Notes: generated by a model not told the origin, from the letters alone. A stretch of DNA of 28,431 nt from Gp6-AA40 sp050742535 (GCA_050742535.1 JBOGIQ010000035.1:1-28431), one strand, 5' to 3'. Counted from the first letter of the stretch, positions 1 to 8,422 are shown. Numbers and translations: made by a program.

Positions 1-1206
1 ATGTACGACTCCGCGCCATCGCAGCCGGCGGGCAAAGGCCTCGACTTCTACAAGTACCAGCAGAAGGAATACTTCATCAGCGGCACGGCTAACGGTCAGC
101 CGTACACGACGCGGATGGTCGTGCGGATGCCCGCCGATCGCGCCCGCTTCAGCGGTCTCGTGCTCGTCGAATCGATGCACGGCAGCGGCGCCGCGCACAT
201 GTTCGAGTACACCTCGATGTACACGATGGCCTCGGGCCACGCCGCCGTCGAGATCGTCACCACCCCGAACACGCCGGGCGAGCTGACGAAGATGAACGAA
301 GCACGCTACAAGGAGATGGCGCTCGTCGCCGGCCAGAACACCGACATCCTCGCCCAGGCCGGCGCGCTGATTAAGAGCGGCAGCCCGCTTGGCGGCGCGG
401 TGCCGCGCAAGATGGTCCTCGCGGGAACCTCACAGACCGCCGGCATCCTGATCAACTACCTGCCGGGGCACGTGGTCTACCGCACGCCGAAGATGGAGCG
501 CATCTACGACGGCTTCATGCCGACGTCCAACGGCTCCAACATCACACAGGACGTTGACGTCCCGATCGTCCACGTGCCGACGATGCACGAGGTGAGCGGA
601 CAGACGATTACGTGGCGGCAGGACAGCGACGAAGCCGGGAAGCAGTATCGCCTCTATGAGTTCTCGGGCATGGCGCACGTGGACACCCGCGACGCCGCGC
701 GCATGATGCCGAACCCGTGCGCGCAGCCGCTCAGCACCTACCCGCTGCAGGCCTACATGTCGGTGGCGCTCAACCATCTGTTCAATTGGGTGGACAAAGG
801 TGTGCCGGCGCCGCGCGCCGATCGCATCTGGCTGGATCGCAACGAGGCCGATGGCTCGACGATGGCACTCGACGATGCAGGCAACCCGCGCGGCGGCATT
901 CGTAGTCCGTACGTGGACGTTCCGGTCGTCAAGTACCGGATTCGCCCGCCGGTGGCAAACCCGTTCCCGGCGAATCCGAGCGCCTGGATGAAAGCGAACG
1001 GCAACGAAAAGGGCGGAGGGCTGATGTGCAACCTCAGCGCCTCTCAGCTGGCGCTTTCGAAAGACGAGTTGAAGAAGCGCTACAAGAACAAGAAGAACTA
1101 CGCGAGCATGGTCGAGCGCCGGGTCAACGAGCTCGAGAAGGCCGGGTGGTCGCTGCCGGTCTATCGCGAGCTGATTCTCAGCGACGCGGCGAAGGTTGAT
1201 TTCTAA
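1..1206 (+). CDS. Secreted-type alpha/beta hydrolase domain protein (Abhydrolase_10-like), 5' end probably outside window
   Basis: 401 residues are readable and end at TAA (1204-1206). The sequence resembles the alpha/beta hydrolase domain family often exported in Acidobacteria. A nucleophile elbow GTSQTAG places the likely catalytic serine at S144, and FSGMAHVD places a likely catalytic histidine at H226; the acidic member of the triad is not obvious. The motif EYFISGTA followed by YTTRMVVRMP near residue 24 is the usual opening of the mature domain. The ATG at base 1 is only the first base of the window and there is no signal peptide, so the true start is probably upstream. The substrate is unknown; an ester or amide is expected from the fold. 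The gene is followed at 41 bp by a same-strand secreted protein, probably co-transcribed. Confidence 0.8.
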   Translation: MYDSAPSQPAGKGLDFYKYQQKEYFISGTANGQPYTTRMVVRMPADRARFSGLVLVESMHGSGAAHMFEYTSMYTMASGHAAVEIVTTPNTPGELTKMNEARYKEMALVAGQNTDILAQAGALIKSGSPLGGAVPRKMVLAGTSQTAGILINYLPGHVVYRTPKMERIYDGFMPTSNGSNITQDVDVPIVHVPTMHEVSGQTITWRQDSDEAGKQYRLYEFSGMAHVDTRDAARMMPNPCAQPLSTYPLQAYMSVALNHLFNWVDKGVPAPRADRIWLDRNEADGSTMALDDAGNPRGGIRSPYVDVPVVKYRIRPPVANPFPANPSAWMKANGNEKGGGLMCNLSASQLALSKDELKKRYKNKKNYASMVERRVNELEKAGWSLPVYRELILSDAAKVDF

Positions 1207-1247
1207 CCGCGAAGGCCGCGAAGAACGCGAAGGGCGCGAAGATCACC
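1207..1247 (+). repeat. 9-bp tandem array directly after a stop codon (unit CGCGAAGNN, 4 copies)
   Basis: One base after the TAA of the hydrolase gene the sequence runs CGCGAAGGC, CGCGAAGAA, CGCGAAGGG, CGCGAAGAT (1208-1243), then CACC and the next ATG. The array fills the whole intergenic gap, leaving no separate Shine-Dalgarno sequence except the GAAG of the last unit. Confidence 0.85.
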
Positions 1248-2273
1248 ATGCGATGGTCTCTGGGGCTGGCAGCGGTTGTGGCGATAACGATTGCTACGAC
1301 TGTAACTGGCGCCCAGACGACCTCGAGTACGAAACCCTACGCCGTGCCGCGGACCCCGTGGGGCGATCCCGATCTGCAGGGCATGTGGCCGGGCAACGTC
1401 AGCGCGCCGCTGCAGCGCCCGGCCAACTTCGGCGAGCGCGGCACACTGACCGACGAGGAGTTCGCGCAGCGTCAGGCGCAGGCCCGCGCACAGGCGGAGG
1501 CGGACTCACAGCAGTTCGTGGCGACCGGGCGTGGCGGACGCGGAGGCCGTGGGGGTGGCGGTATCGGCCCGCCGGATCACTGGCTCGAACGCGGCTCACC
1601 CATCCGCCAGACATCGCTGATCGTCGATCCGCCCAACGGACGCCTGCCCGCGTTGGCGGCAGGAGCTGAAGAGCGGCGGAGAACCGCTCGCGGAGGGCGC
1701 GGCCTGCCGGGCGAGTGGCGCGGCACGGCGGATTCGTACGACGACCTGAACATCTACTACCGCTGTGTCACGCGCGGACTCCTCGGGTCGGTGATCCCGG
1801 TCATTTACGGCAACGGCAACGAGATCGTGCAGGCGCCCGGCTACGTCGTGTTTCGCAACGAGATGATCCACGAGAGCCGCGTGATCCCGCTCGATGGCCG
1901 GTCGCACGCGCCGGCGTCGATCCGGATGTACATGGGCGACTCGCGCGGGCGCTGGGAGGGCGACACGCTGGTGGTCGAGACGACGAACTTCACCGACAAG
2001 GTCGCCATCGGGTCGAACGGCGCGGGCTATCCCGGCGACCCCGGGTATCACAGCACGGCGCTGCGCGTCGTCGAGCGCTTCACGCGCACAGGCGCCGACA
2101 CCCTCGTCTATGAAGCCACCGTCGACGATCCGCAGACCTGGGTCAGGCCCTGGACCCTGCGCATCCCGTTGATGCGCGGCCAGGACCCACACCTGTTCGA
2201 GTACGCCTGCCATGAAGGCAACTACGCCATGCGCAACATCCTGAGCGCCGCGCGCACCGAGGACAACAAGTAG
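1248..2273 (+). CDS. Secreted acidobacterial protein of unknown function (PRTPWGDPDLQG family)
   Basis: 341 residues. Residues 1-22 are a signal peptide (MRWSLGLAAVVAITIATTVTG, then AQTT), which supports this ATG. The mature protein begins with PRTPWGDPDLQGMW, a hallmark of a large uncharacterised family expanded in Acidobacteria and some marine bacteria. Other family landmarks are LIVDPPNGRLP, YVVFRNEMIHESRVIPLDGR, MGDSRGRWEGDTLVVETTNFTDK, VERFTR and a C-terminal YACHEGNYAMRNILS. No catalytic function is known to me. A Gly/Arg-rich stretch (RGGRGGRGGGG, near residue 93) is inserted in the N-terminal half and is probably disordered. It follows the hydrolase gene across a repeat array and its stop overlaps the next start, so a three-gene unit is likely. 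Confidence 0.85.
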   Translation: MRWSLGLAAVVAITIATTVTGAQTTSSTKPYAVPRTPWGDPDLQGMWPGNVSAPLQRPANFGERGTLTDEEFAQRQAQARAQAEADSQQFVATGRGGRGGRGGGGIGPPDHWLERGSPIRQTSLIVDPPNGRLPALAAGAEERRRTARGGRGLPGEWRGTADSYDDLNIYYRCVTRGLLGSVIPVIYGNGNEIVQAPGYVVFRNEMIHESRVIPLDGRSHAPASIRMYMGDSRGRWEGDTLVVETTNFTDKVAIGSNGAGYPGDPGYHSTALRVVERFTRTGADTLVYEATVDDPQTWVRPWTLRIPLMRGQDPHLFEYACHEGNYAMRNILSAARTEDNK

Positions 2274-2593
2274 TGGGATCTCCAGAGACAGTTTCCCCTC
2301 CCTCTTCGTGGCTTTTCATCAAGAACACTGAGTCCATCTGGGTCGAGCGGCCGCACGGGCGCCTGCTCGTCGTCGCCGGCCCCGGCGCGGCGCACGAGGA
2401 GCGCGACTTCATCAGCGACGAGGCGCTCGACCAGTTCCAGATCGCGCTCGCCGAGAAGCTGGCCGGCGACGGCTGGTTTCTGTGGGGCGTGAACCGCGAA
2501 CGGCGCAGCGCCGATCGCCGCAAGACAGCTCGGGGAACAGCGGATCGCCGCGCGACACGGCGATCAACGTTCGAACGCGGCCCTACGGATTGA
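2273..2593 (+). CDS. Small conserved hypothetical protein (SSWLF...VERPHGRLLVVAGPG family)
   Basis: 106 residues from a GTG that shares one base with the upstream TAG (TAGTG), suggesting translational coupling; a GAGGA lies about 9 bases before the start. The core, residues 11-75, is compact: SSWLFIKNTESIWVERP, then LLVVAGPG, then a helical segment ISDEALDQFQIALAEKLAGDGWFLWG. I recall similar short proteins in acidobacterial genomes, all without assigned function. The tail after residue 75 is very rich in Arg (SADRRKTARGTADRRATRR) and may bind nucleic acid or simply be unstructured. The last 11 bases overlap the 3' end of the convergent barrel gene. It is predicted to be cytoplasmic. The gene is fairly sure, the function unknown. 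Confidence 0.65.
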   Translation: MGSPETVSPPSSWLFIKNTESIWVERPHGRLLVVAGPGAAHEERDFISDEALDQFQIALAEKLAGDGWFLWGVNRERRSADRRKTARGTADRRATRRSTFERGPTD

Positions 2594-5093
2594 ACCAGTA
2601 GGCGAGCTTCACCAGCAGCGTGTTGGTCGACGGCGTCGAGAACACGTTGCCGAAGTCGCGGCTGAAGTCGAAGTTGCCGCGCTGCGTGAAGCCCTCGCGC
2701 CCCTGCTGCCAGACGACGAACAGCGCGGAGCCGGGCCTGTACTCCCAGCGCATGACGTTCGTCGTGCGGAACGACAGGACATTGAAGTCGGCGTTGCCGG
2801 TGTAGGCGTACGGCGCGTAGCGGTCGCTGTGGCTCTCGGCGCGTGGACTGACCAGCTCCTTATAGCCGCCATAAGCGCCCGCCGAGACGAACGGCTGGGC
2901 GTACACCTGCAACGACACATTCGGAGTGATCGTGTAGTTCACCCGCGACGTCATCGCGATTGTCGTCTGCTCGAGGTGACCGAAGACGTAGCGCGTTTCG
3001 CCGCCCTCGATGACGTTGCGCACCCACTGTGCGTCATCCGTGTTCTGGTTGAAGGAGACGCCGAAGCTGGTCGAGAGCGCCGACGTTGGTCGGACCGTGA
3101 TGCCGGGTGCGAGGTTGAGGAAGCTCCAGTAACCGCGCGGATTGCCGCCGAACGCCGACTCCCAGTTGAACGACACGAGCTTGCGGTCGTTGGTGTTCAG
3201 GTACTGCCAGCTGTTCCAGCCGGGGTTGGTATACGCGCCTGGTCCGCCGCGCGTCCTGCGATCGTCGAAGGTGCGGAAGTTGGCGTTGACTCCAAACCCG
3301 GAGGACCACTGGTTCTGGAACTGCCAGTGTGCGTTGAAGTTCAGACCGTTGTTCAGCACGTCGCCGTCGAAGTTGAACGCCGACCACTGATTCCAGTTGA
3401 TACGCACGTTCCGCACGTACGTGCCTGGCGTGTCCCATCGAATCTGCAGCCAGCTGTTCTGCGGAATCCAGTCGGTGCGCTGCACGAATCCCAGATCGTT
3501 GGGGTCGAAGCCGGGCGACTGGTAACCCATGCTGATGCTGCCGCGCGTCCGCGCGCCCGCGATCTTCGCGAAGCCGAGGTTCCCCATGTGGCCCGACAGG
3601 CTGGTCGCCATTCGATCGAGTTCGACATGATCGGCGTCGGGACGCTGGAAGTAGTGCACGCTGCTCAGCTGCAGCCGCTCGATTGCAGCGGCGTTGCCGG
3701 CAATGCGGCTGCCCGCCCAGGAGCCAAAGAGCTGCCAGCGGTTTCCGAGACGCCAGTCGAAATCGCCACCGCCCGTCACCGCCGTCGACGGCAGGAACGA
3801 CACCTCGTCGACAATGTCGCGGCTCGCCGTCGTCAGGATGAAACCGAACGCAGACTGGTCGGCGAACTCACGCTTCGCGCGCGAGACCGAGTACAGGGTC
3901 CGCGGTTCGATCACCGACGCGCGGCGTGCCGTGCCGGAGGCAATCTCCGCGTTTTCTTCCTGCGTGGCCGCGACGAGCGAGCCGACGGAGAACCGTCCGA
4001 CACGGCCCGTCACCTTCCCGGCGCCGAGGATGGTGGACTCGCCGGGACGCAGGACGTATTCGCCGTCCGCCAGCGTCGGGAAGCCGCGCGGCGCGCGGCC
4101 GATGCGCCGCGAGTAGAACAGGTTGCAGTCGCGGCAGTTGAACGAGAAGTTGCCCGAGCCCTCGATGAAGAAGGGTCGGCGCTCCTGGAAGAACGTCTCG
4201 AACGCGCTCAGGTTGACGACGGCCGGATCAGCCTCCACCTGGCCGAAGTCCGGGTTCACCGTTGCCGTGAGCGTGAGGCCTGGCGTGATTGCGTACTTGA
4301 GATCGAGGCCGACTCGACCTGCGGGATCGGGATTCTTCTGAAACGGATTGCCCGCCTGCCGCGGCGCGGTCGCCATCTCGGCGACCGTATAGGGGACGAG
4401 CTCGAGCCGCTTGGTCGCGCTCGCCGGGACGACGCCACGCAGATCGCCGAACGACGAGACGAACCCGCTTGCCTTCTTCGACAGCAGCGGCCACGTGGTC
4501 AGCTCGTTGTTGCGCGCGACGATGCGTCCGATAGCCAGGCCAAGACGGCCGTCGCCGCCGTGGCTGAAGCGAAGCTGTGAGTACGGAATCTTGAACTCGG
4601 CGTACCAGCCGTCAGCGTCGAGGCGCGTCTTGACATCCCAGACCGCGTCCCAGCTGCTGTCTTCGTTCGTGTCGTTGAAGTGGTAGGTGTCGAGCTTCAC
4701 TCCGGCCGGGTTGACGGCAAACCCGTAGGCGGTGCGATGGTCGTGGTACGAGTCGATGATGATGCGAATCCAGTCGGACGAGGTGTTGACGTCGCGCCGC
4801 GTGAGGAACGCCTTGATCTGGCCGGGGTCTGGATCGAACGCCTTGACCGCCACGTAGATCGCCGTGTCGTCGAACAGCACGCGCGCCTCAGTTGGAAACG
4901 TCGGGGCAGCGCCCTCGTCGGGGTCGCGCTGGACAAAGGCCGTAATCGGCTCGGCACGGCTCCACGATTCGTCGAGGTTGCCCTCGACGCGCACTGCGGA
5001 CGCGCTTGGCGCCTCGCTCGTTGATTGTCCGAACGCAGGCACGGCACAGACGATTATTCCGATAACGGACAGGCTCTGACACAGGCTGTGCAT
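2583..5093 (-). CDS. CBM9-like domain plus DUF5916 outer-membrane beta-barrel protein
   Basis: 836 residues. Signal peptide residues 1-22 (ends PAFGQ). Residues about 30-215 match a carbohydrate-binding family 9-like domain: VEGNLDESWSRAEPI, then ARVLFDDTAIYVAVKAFD, the RRDVNTSSDWIRIIIDSYHDHRTAYGF region and WYAEFKIPYSQLRF. Residues about 220-836 are a DUF5916-type barrel, with PGLTLTATVNPDFGQVEADPAVVNLSAFETFF and RRPFFIEGSGNF as the recognisable joints, and many alternating aromatic beta strands ending in LAYWFNP. The terminal aromatic-Asn-Pro end suits outer-membrane assembly. Proteins of this kind are thought to bind or transport glycans or other polymers at the cell surface; the substrate cannot be read here. 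It is divergent from the PQQ dehydrogenase with 110 bp between. Confidence 0.9.
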   Translation of the reverse strand: MHSLCQSLSVIGIIVCAVPAFGQSTSEAPSASAVRVEGNLDESWSRAEPITAFVQRDPDEGAAPTFPTEARVLFDDTAIYVAVKAFDPDPGQIKAFLTRRDVNTSSDWIRIIIDSYHDHRTAYGFAVNPAGVKLDTYHFNDTNEDSSWDAVWDVKTRLDADGWYAEFKIPYSQLRFSHGGDGRLGLAIGRIVARNNELTTWPLLSKKASGFVSSFGDLRGVVPASATKRLELVPYTVAEMATAPRQAGNPFQKNPDPAGRVGLDLKYAITPGLTLTATVNPDFGQVEADPAVVNLSAFETFFQERRPFFIEGSGNFSFNCRDCNLFYSRRIGRAPRGFPTLADGEYVLRPGESTILGAGKVTGRVGRFSVGSLVAATQEENAEIASGTARRASVIEPRTLYSVSRAKREFADQSAFGFILTTASRDIVDEVSFLPSTAVTGGGDFDWRLGNRWQLFGSWAGSRIAGNAAAIERLQLSSVHYFQRPDADHVELDRMATSLSGHMGNLGFAKIAGARTRGSISMGYQSPGFDPNDLGFVQRTDWIPQNSWLQIRWDTPGTYVRNVRINWNQWSAFNFDGDVLNNGLNFNAHWQFQNQWSSGFGVNANFRTFDDRRTRGGPGAYTNPGWNSWQYLNTNDRKLVSFNWESAFGGNPRGYWSFLNLAPGITVRPTSALSTSFGVSFNQNTDDAQWVRNVIEGGETRYVFGHLEQTTIAMTSRVNYTITPNVSLQVYAQPFVSAGAYGGYKELVSPRAESHSDRYAPYAYTGNADFNVLSFRTTNVMRWEYRPGSALFVVWQQGREGFTQRGNFDFSRDFGNVFSTPSTNTLLVKLAYWFNP

Positions 5094-5203
5094 CGATGAC
5101 CTTAGACACCCGGTCTCGTGGAACGGTTGGGCGATAGTGTTACTTACGCAGGGGGATTGCCGAGGGGTGCACCCATGTCAAATAGTCAATGTAGACTCGC
5201 CCG
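5094..5203. promoter_or_regulatory. Divergent intergenic region with a 10-bp palindrome and a GTCAA direct repeat
   Basis: The 110 bp separate two genes transcribed away from each other, so at least two promoters are expected here. The region holds a perfect palindrome GGGTGCACCC (5165-5174) and, just beside it, GTCAA twice at 8-bp spacing (5177-5181 and 5185-5189); on the minus strand this reads TTGACTATTTGACA, two possible -35 hexamers. I found no convincing -10 at the right distance. An operator role for the palindrome is inference. Confidence 0.35.
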
Positions 5204-7072
5204 ATGCGCGCACGTGTGTTGGTCGCCGTCGCCCTGCTGACGGCAGGCCTCTCCTTTTCCGGCGGCGCCCAGGCGCCGCGAACCGCTCGGAGCGACGGCG
5301 ACTGGCCGACGTACCGCCGCGATCTGGCCGGGACCGGGTATTCGCCGTTGAGCCAGATCAATCTTAAGAACGTCGCGACGCTCGCTCCAGCGTGGACGTT
5401 TCGGATCCAGAGCAATGCGCCCGCCGCCGCGGGACGCGGCGCGGCAGCCGTTGCAAACGTCAATTCCCAGGCGACGCCGATCGTCATCGATGGTGTGATG
5501 TATTTCCCCGGCCGTGACCGCGTGGAGGCGCTGGAGGCGGACACCGGCAAGGAGATCTGGCAGGCGCCAGTCACCGGTGGTGCGCCGTCAAGGCGCGGCG
5601 TCGCGTACTGGCCCGGCGAAGGCCGCACGCCACCACGGATCTTCTTCATGGCTGGCCGGCGCTTGATCGCGCTCGACGCAAAGACCGGCGCGACGGCCTC
5701 TGCCTTCGGGCAGAACGGAGAGATTGATATTGGAGTTCCGTACAACTCGGTGCCCGGCATCTTCAGGAACGTGGTCGTCGTGGGTGCCAACACGCCGCCG
5801 GGTGCGAGCGGCGGCATTGGCAATGGCCGCGCGTTCGATGCACGCACGGGCGTCAAGCTGTGGGAGTTCAGCTCCGTGCCCCAGCCTGGAGCCGTCGGGC
5901 ACGACACCTGGGACGGCGACAGCTGGAAGGGTCGACTTGGCGTGAATGCCTGGCCGTTCTACTTCACCTTCGACGAGTCGCGCGGTCTGGTGTATCTGCC
6001 GCTCGCGTCGCCGATTCCGGGTGCCTTCGGCGGTGACCGGAAGGGCGCCAACCTGTTCGGAAACTCGGTCGTTGCGGTTGATGTTCAGACTGGACAGTAC
6101 AAGTGGCACTTCCAGACGATCCATCACGACCTGTGGGATCACGATCCCCCTGCGCCGCCGGGATTGTTTGACGTCGTGCAGAACGGACGCCGGATTCCTG
6201 CGCTCGGACTCACGACGAAGTCGGGCTACGTCTACATCCTGAACCGCGAGACTGGTCGGCCGATTTTCGGAGTCGAAGAACGTCCGGTGCCAAAGAGCGA
6301 CGTCCCGGGCGAGTTGGCGTTTCCAACGCAGCCGATCCCGCTGAAGCCGCCGGCACTCGCACGAGTGTCGTACACGTCCGCGGATCTTGTCACTGCCGCC
6401 GATACCAACGCCGAACACGCGAAAGCGTGCGCCGACTTGATCGCGCAGATCGGCGGTGTATACAACGCCGGACCGTTCACGCCATGGCGGTACAAGACGG
6501 AGGGCGGCGCACCTGGAGTCACGGTCGGATTCCCTGGCGGACTTGGCGGCGCAAACTGGGGCGGCATCGCCTTCGATCCCAACTCGCGATTCATCCTCGT
6601 CGCGACGCAAGACGTCGGGGCGTTGGGATCGATGGAAAAGACAAGAGAGGGATCGCCGGTCCCGTATAACAAGACAACTCCGGGGCGAGGCACGTTCGAC
6701 GTCAGGATGGGTGACACAGACTGGCCGTGTCAGAAACCACCGTGGGGTCGCCTGACGGCAATCAACACGTCGACGGGAGACATCGCATGGCAGATTCCGC
6801 TGGGAATCACCGAGCAGCTTCCAACCGGCAAGCAGAACACCGGCCGGCCTGCTCTGGCCGGTCCTATTGCGACGGCAAGCGGACTCGTCTTCATCGCCTC
6901 GACGGACGACAACCGCTTCCGCGCCCTGGACGTGAAAACCGGGAGACAGCTGTGGGTCACGAAGCTGGAGCGGCGGGGCAACGCTGACCCCATCACCTAT
7001 CTGGGCCGGAACGGCAAGCAGTACGTTGCCGTGGTGGCCACCGATACCCTGATGGTCTATTCGCTACCCTGA
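5204..7072 (+). CDS. PQQ-dependent dehydrogenase (quinoprotein, membrane glucose dehydrogenase-like), no cytochrome domain
   Basis: 622 residues with a signal peptide (residues 1-23, ending GGAQ). The protein is an eight-bladed quinoprotein propeller, starting with DWPTYRRDLAGTGYSPLSQI and carrying W-docking motifs such as LEADTGKEIWQ, FDARTGVKLWEF, VDVQTGQYKWHFQ, INTSTGDIAWQ and LDVKTGRQLW. The segment TIHHDLWDHDPPAPPGLFDV and NWGGIAFDPN are characteristic of the glucose/quinate-type PQQ dehydrogenases. These oxidise alcohols, sugars or polyols in the periplasm and pass electrons to the respiratory chain. No N-terminal membrane anchor beyond the signal and no C-terminal haem c domain are present, so an external electron acceptor is needed. 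No clear Shine-Dalgarno precedes the ATG. The substrate is not predictable. The stop TGA abuts the stop of the convergent cupin gene. Confidence 0.88.
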   Translation: MRARVLVAVALLTAGLSFSGGAQAPRTARSDGDWPTYRRDLAGTGYSPLSQINLKNVATLAPAWTFRIQSNAPAAAGRGAAAVANVNSQATPIVIDGVMYFPGRDRVEALEADTGKEIWQAPVTGGAPSRRGVAYWPGEGRTPPRIFFMAGRRLIALDAKTGATASAFGQNGEIDIGVPYNSVPGIFRNVVVVGANTPPGASGGIGNGRAFDARTGVKLWEFSSVPQPGAVGHDTWDGDSWKGRLGVNAWPFYFTFDESRGLVYLPLASPIPGAFGGDRKGANLFGNSVVAVDVQTGQYKWHFQTIHHDLWDHDPPAPPGLFDVVQNGRRIPALGLTTKSGYVYILNRETGRPIFGVEERPVPKSDVPGELAFPTQPIPLKPPALARVSYTSADLVTAADTNAEHAKACADLIAQIGGVYNAGPFTPWRYKTEGGAPGVTVGFPGGLGGANWGGIAFDPNSRFILVATQDVGALGSMEKTREGSPVPYNKTTPGRGTFDVRMGDTDWPCQKPPWGRLTAINTSTGDIAWQIPLGITEQLPTGKQNTGRPALAGPIATASGLVFIASTDDNRFRALDVKTGRQLWVTKLERRGNADPITYLGRNGKQYVAVVATDTLMVYSLP

Positions 7073-7531
7073 TTACTTCTTCTCGGCCGGGATCGACGTA
7101 GCGGGGCCCATGCCCCACACCTGGATCACGGCCGGCTCCTTCTTGGCGCCGTCGTAGTGCACTTGCTTGGCTTTGTGGATCACGTAGCTCCCGGCGGGCG
7201 CCGGAACCGTGCTGTCCGGGTCGAACTTCTCGCCCGTACCCAGCCACCAGGTCCCGGAGATCACGACGAAGAACCGGTCGTTCTGGTGATAGTGCGGCCG
7301 GCTCATGTTGCCCGGCAGCCATCGCAGGCGGATCACGTACGGCCCCGGCTTCTCGGGATCGCCGAAGAGGACCGCGGTCTCGTTGGTCCCGGCCGCGTTC
7401 CTGACCCACGTGATGTTCTCGGGGGTGATGAACTCCACGGCCTTGCTGTCGATTTGTGCCCCGGACCCGATCATGACAGCGAGCATCATGCTGCAGAGAG
7501 CAAGGGCGGCGGCGCGCGTCACTCTGGTCAT
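7073..7531 (-). CDS. Secreted cupin-domain protein
   Basis: 152 residues from the ATG at 7531. I prefer it to an in-frame ATG at 7561 because it is preceded by GGGAGGG at good spacing and opens directly into a signal peptide (MTRVTRAAALALCSMMLAVM, then IGSGAQ). The mature part is a single small cupin barrel: RPHYHQNDRFFVVISGTWWL forms metal-binding motif 1 (two His plus an acidic or polar ligand) and PAGSYVIHKAKQVHYDG forms motif 2 with a His. Such proteins are usually metal-binding; the reaction is not assignable. It is convergent with the PQQ dehydrogenase, with no base between the two stop codons. Confidence 0.85.
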   Translation of the reverse strand: MTRVTRAAALALCSMMLAVMIGSGAQIDSKAVEFITPENITWVRNAAGTNETAVLFGDPEKPGPYVIRLRWLPGNMSRPHYHQNDRFFVVISGTWWLGTGEKFDPDSTVPAPAGSYVIHKAKQVHYDGAKKEPAVIQVWGMGPATSIPAEKK

Positions 7532-7802
7532 GGTCCCTCCCTGAGCCGCGTAAGATTTCACGCTTTCAGCGGGGATGCAATCCTGGACCGCGCGAGGCGT
7601 CCGCTTGTCGCGCGGCTAGAAGGCCCGAGGATTCAGGCCCAAGGCCCAAGGGCTGGTCAAGGAATCAGGCTTGAGCGCCGCGAACCTTGGGCGGGACTAT
7701 TCGTCTATTGCACACCGGCGGCCGGGGAACGGTCGCAGCATGTACGCCGCCAGCCGCGCCGGCGAGTATCGCGCTCAAACGCGCAAGTGATCCAGAGAAC
7801 GC
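7532..7802. other. Intergenic region, lower GC, holding the left arm of an inverted repeat
   Basis: No gene is supported in these 271 bp. Bases 7618-7670 form the left arm of the inverted repeat that brackets the Clp-N gene. I see no tRNA, and no hairpin with a U-tract. Short ORFs here have no codon structure or ribosome site. Confidence 0.6.
7618..7670 (+). repeat. Left arm of 53-nt inverted repeat bracketing the Clp-N gene
   Basis: Bases 7618-7670 match the reverse complement of 8367-8419 with four mismatches by eye, including a 31-nt perfect block. The core contains CAGGCCCAAGGCCCAAGGG. The two arms face each other across 802 bp. Confidence 0.9.
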
Positions 7803-8261
7803 TCAACGATGCTTCAGTGTCTCGAGCACGTCGTTACGTTCGATACCGACACCATTTAGCAGCTCGGAAAAATTACCTGTGACATCGTCTAGGAACGCCA
7901 ACAGGATGTGAGCGGGCCTGATTTTTGTCTCTCCCAAAGTCTCAGCGATATCAAACGCACGCATCAACAGCCGGCCTCCCGCCATCGACATCGGCACCCC
8001 TATTGACTCGTCGAGTGGCTGTACACCGGGGTTATGAACGGTAATTGTGGTGATAAGTCGCTCGACGGTCCAATCCTCACGCATCCGTTCCCGCACCAGC
8101 GCGGAATCAGCGCGAAGGATGCCGATTAAGATGTGGTTTGGTTCGATACTGCGAGCCGCCGCCGCAGTAACCTCCGCGCGTGCGTGGTACAAGACAGTGA
8201 TCGAACGCTGGGTGTAATGGTCCGGAGTTAAATCATCCGCAGACGTGGGGCGGTTCTGCAT
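7803..8261 (-). CDS. Stand-alone Clp N-terminal (Clp-R) domain protein
   Basis: 152 residues, without any ATPase module. Two half-repeats of the Clp-N fold are visible: residues about 14-75 (YTQRSITVLYHARAEVTAAA, then PNHILIGILRADSALVRERM) and about 90-150 (RLLMRAFDIAETLGETKIRPAHILLAFLDDVTGNFSELL, then GVGIERNDVLETL). In ClpA/B/C this domain binds substrates or adaptors; solo versions may act as adaptors or in stress response, but the role here is not known. There is no signal peptide, so it should be cytoplasmic. The coding sequence is only about 53 percent GC in the 120 bases I counted, clearly below its neighbours, and the gene sits inside a long inverted repeat. Both suggest it was acquired. 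The start has only a weak ribosome site (GCCGAG). Confidence 0.8.
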   Translation of the reverse strand: MQNRPTSADDLTPDHYTQRSITVLYHARAEVTAAAARSIEPNHILIGILRADSALVRERMREDWTVERLITTITVHNPGVQPLDESIGVPMSMAGGRLLMRAFDIAETLGETKIRPAHILLAFLDDVTGNFSELLNGVGIERNDVLETLKHR

Positions 8262-8366
8262 GTACGGCTCGGCGTTTATTCTCAGCCCGAACTCCGCTCC
8301 TGCAGATAGCGAACGACATCGCGCGTGGCAAGCACAGGCGCAGCGAGGCGTCGGCTAATTCCTGCT

Positions 8367-8419
8367 GCCTGGTTCCTGGACCAGCCCTTGGGCCTTGGGC
8401 CTGAATCCTGAGGCCTTCT
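8367..8419 (-). repeat. Right arm of the 53-nt inverted repeat bracketing the Clp-N gene
   Basis: Reverse complement of 7618-7670 apart from four positions. It lies between the Clp-N gene start and the 3' end of the RND pump gene. No target-site duplication is apparent outside the arms, though a 10-nt direct repeat GCGAGGCGTC occurs at 7592-7601 and 8343-8352 and may be chance. Confidence 0.9.
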
Positions 8420-8422
8420 GAA

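Noticed and set aside
2829..4580. 583-codon open frame on the plus strand opposite the DUF5916 barrel
   Set aside because: Arg/Val/Glu-rich shadow of a GC-rich gene with third-position bias; no domain, no ribosome site, and the minus-strand protein is clearly real.
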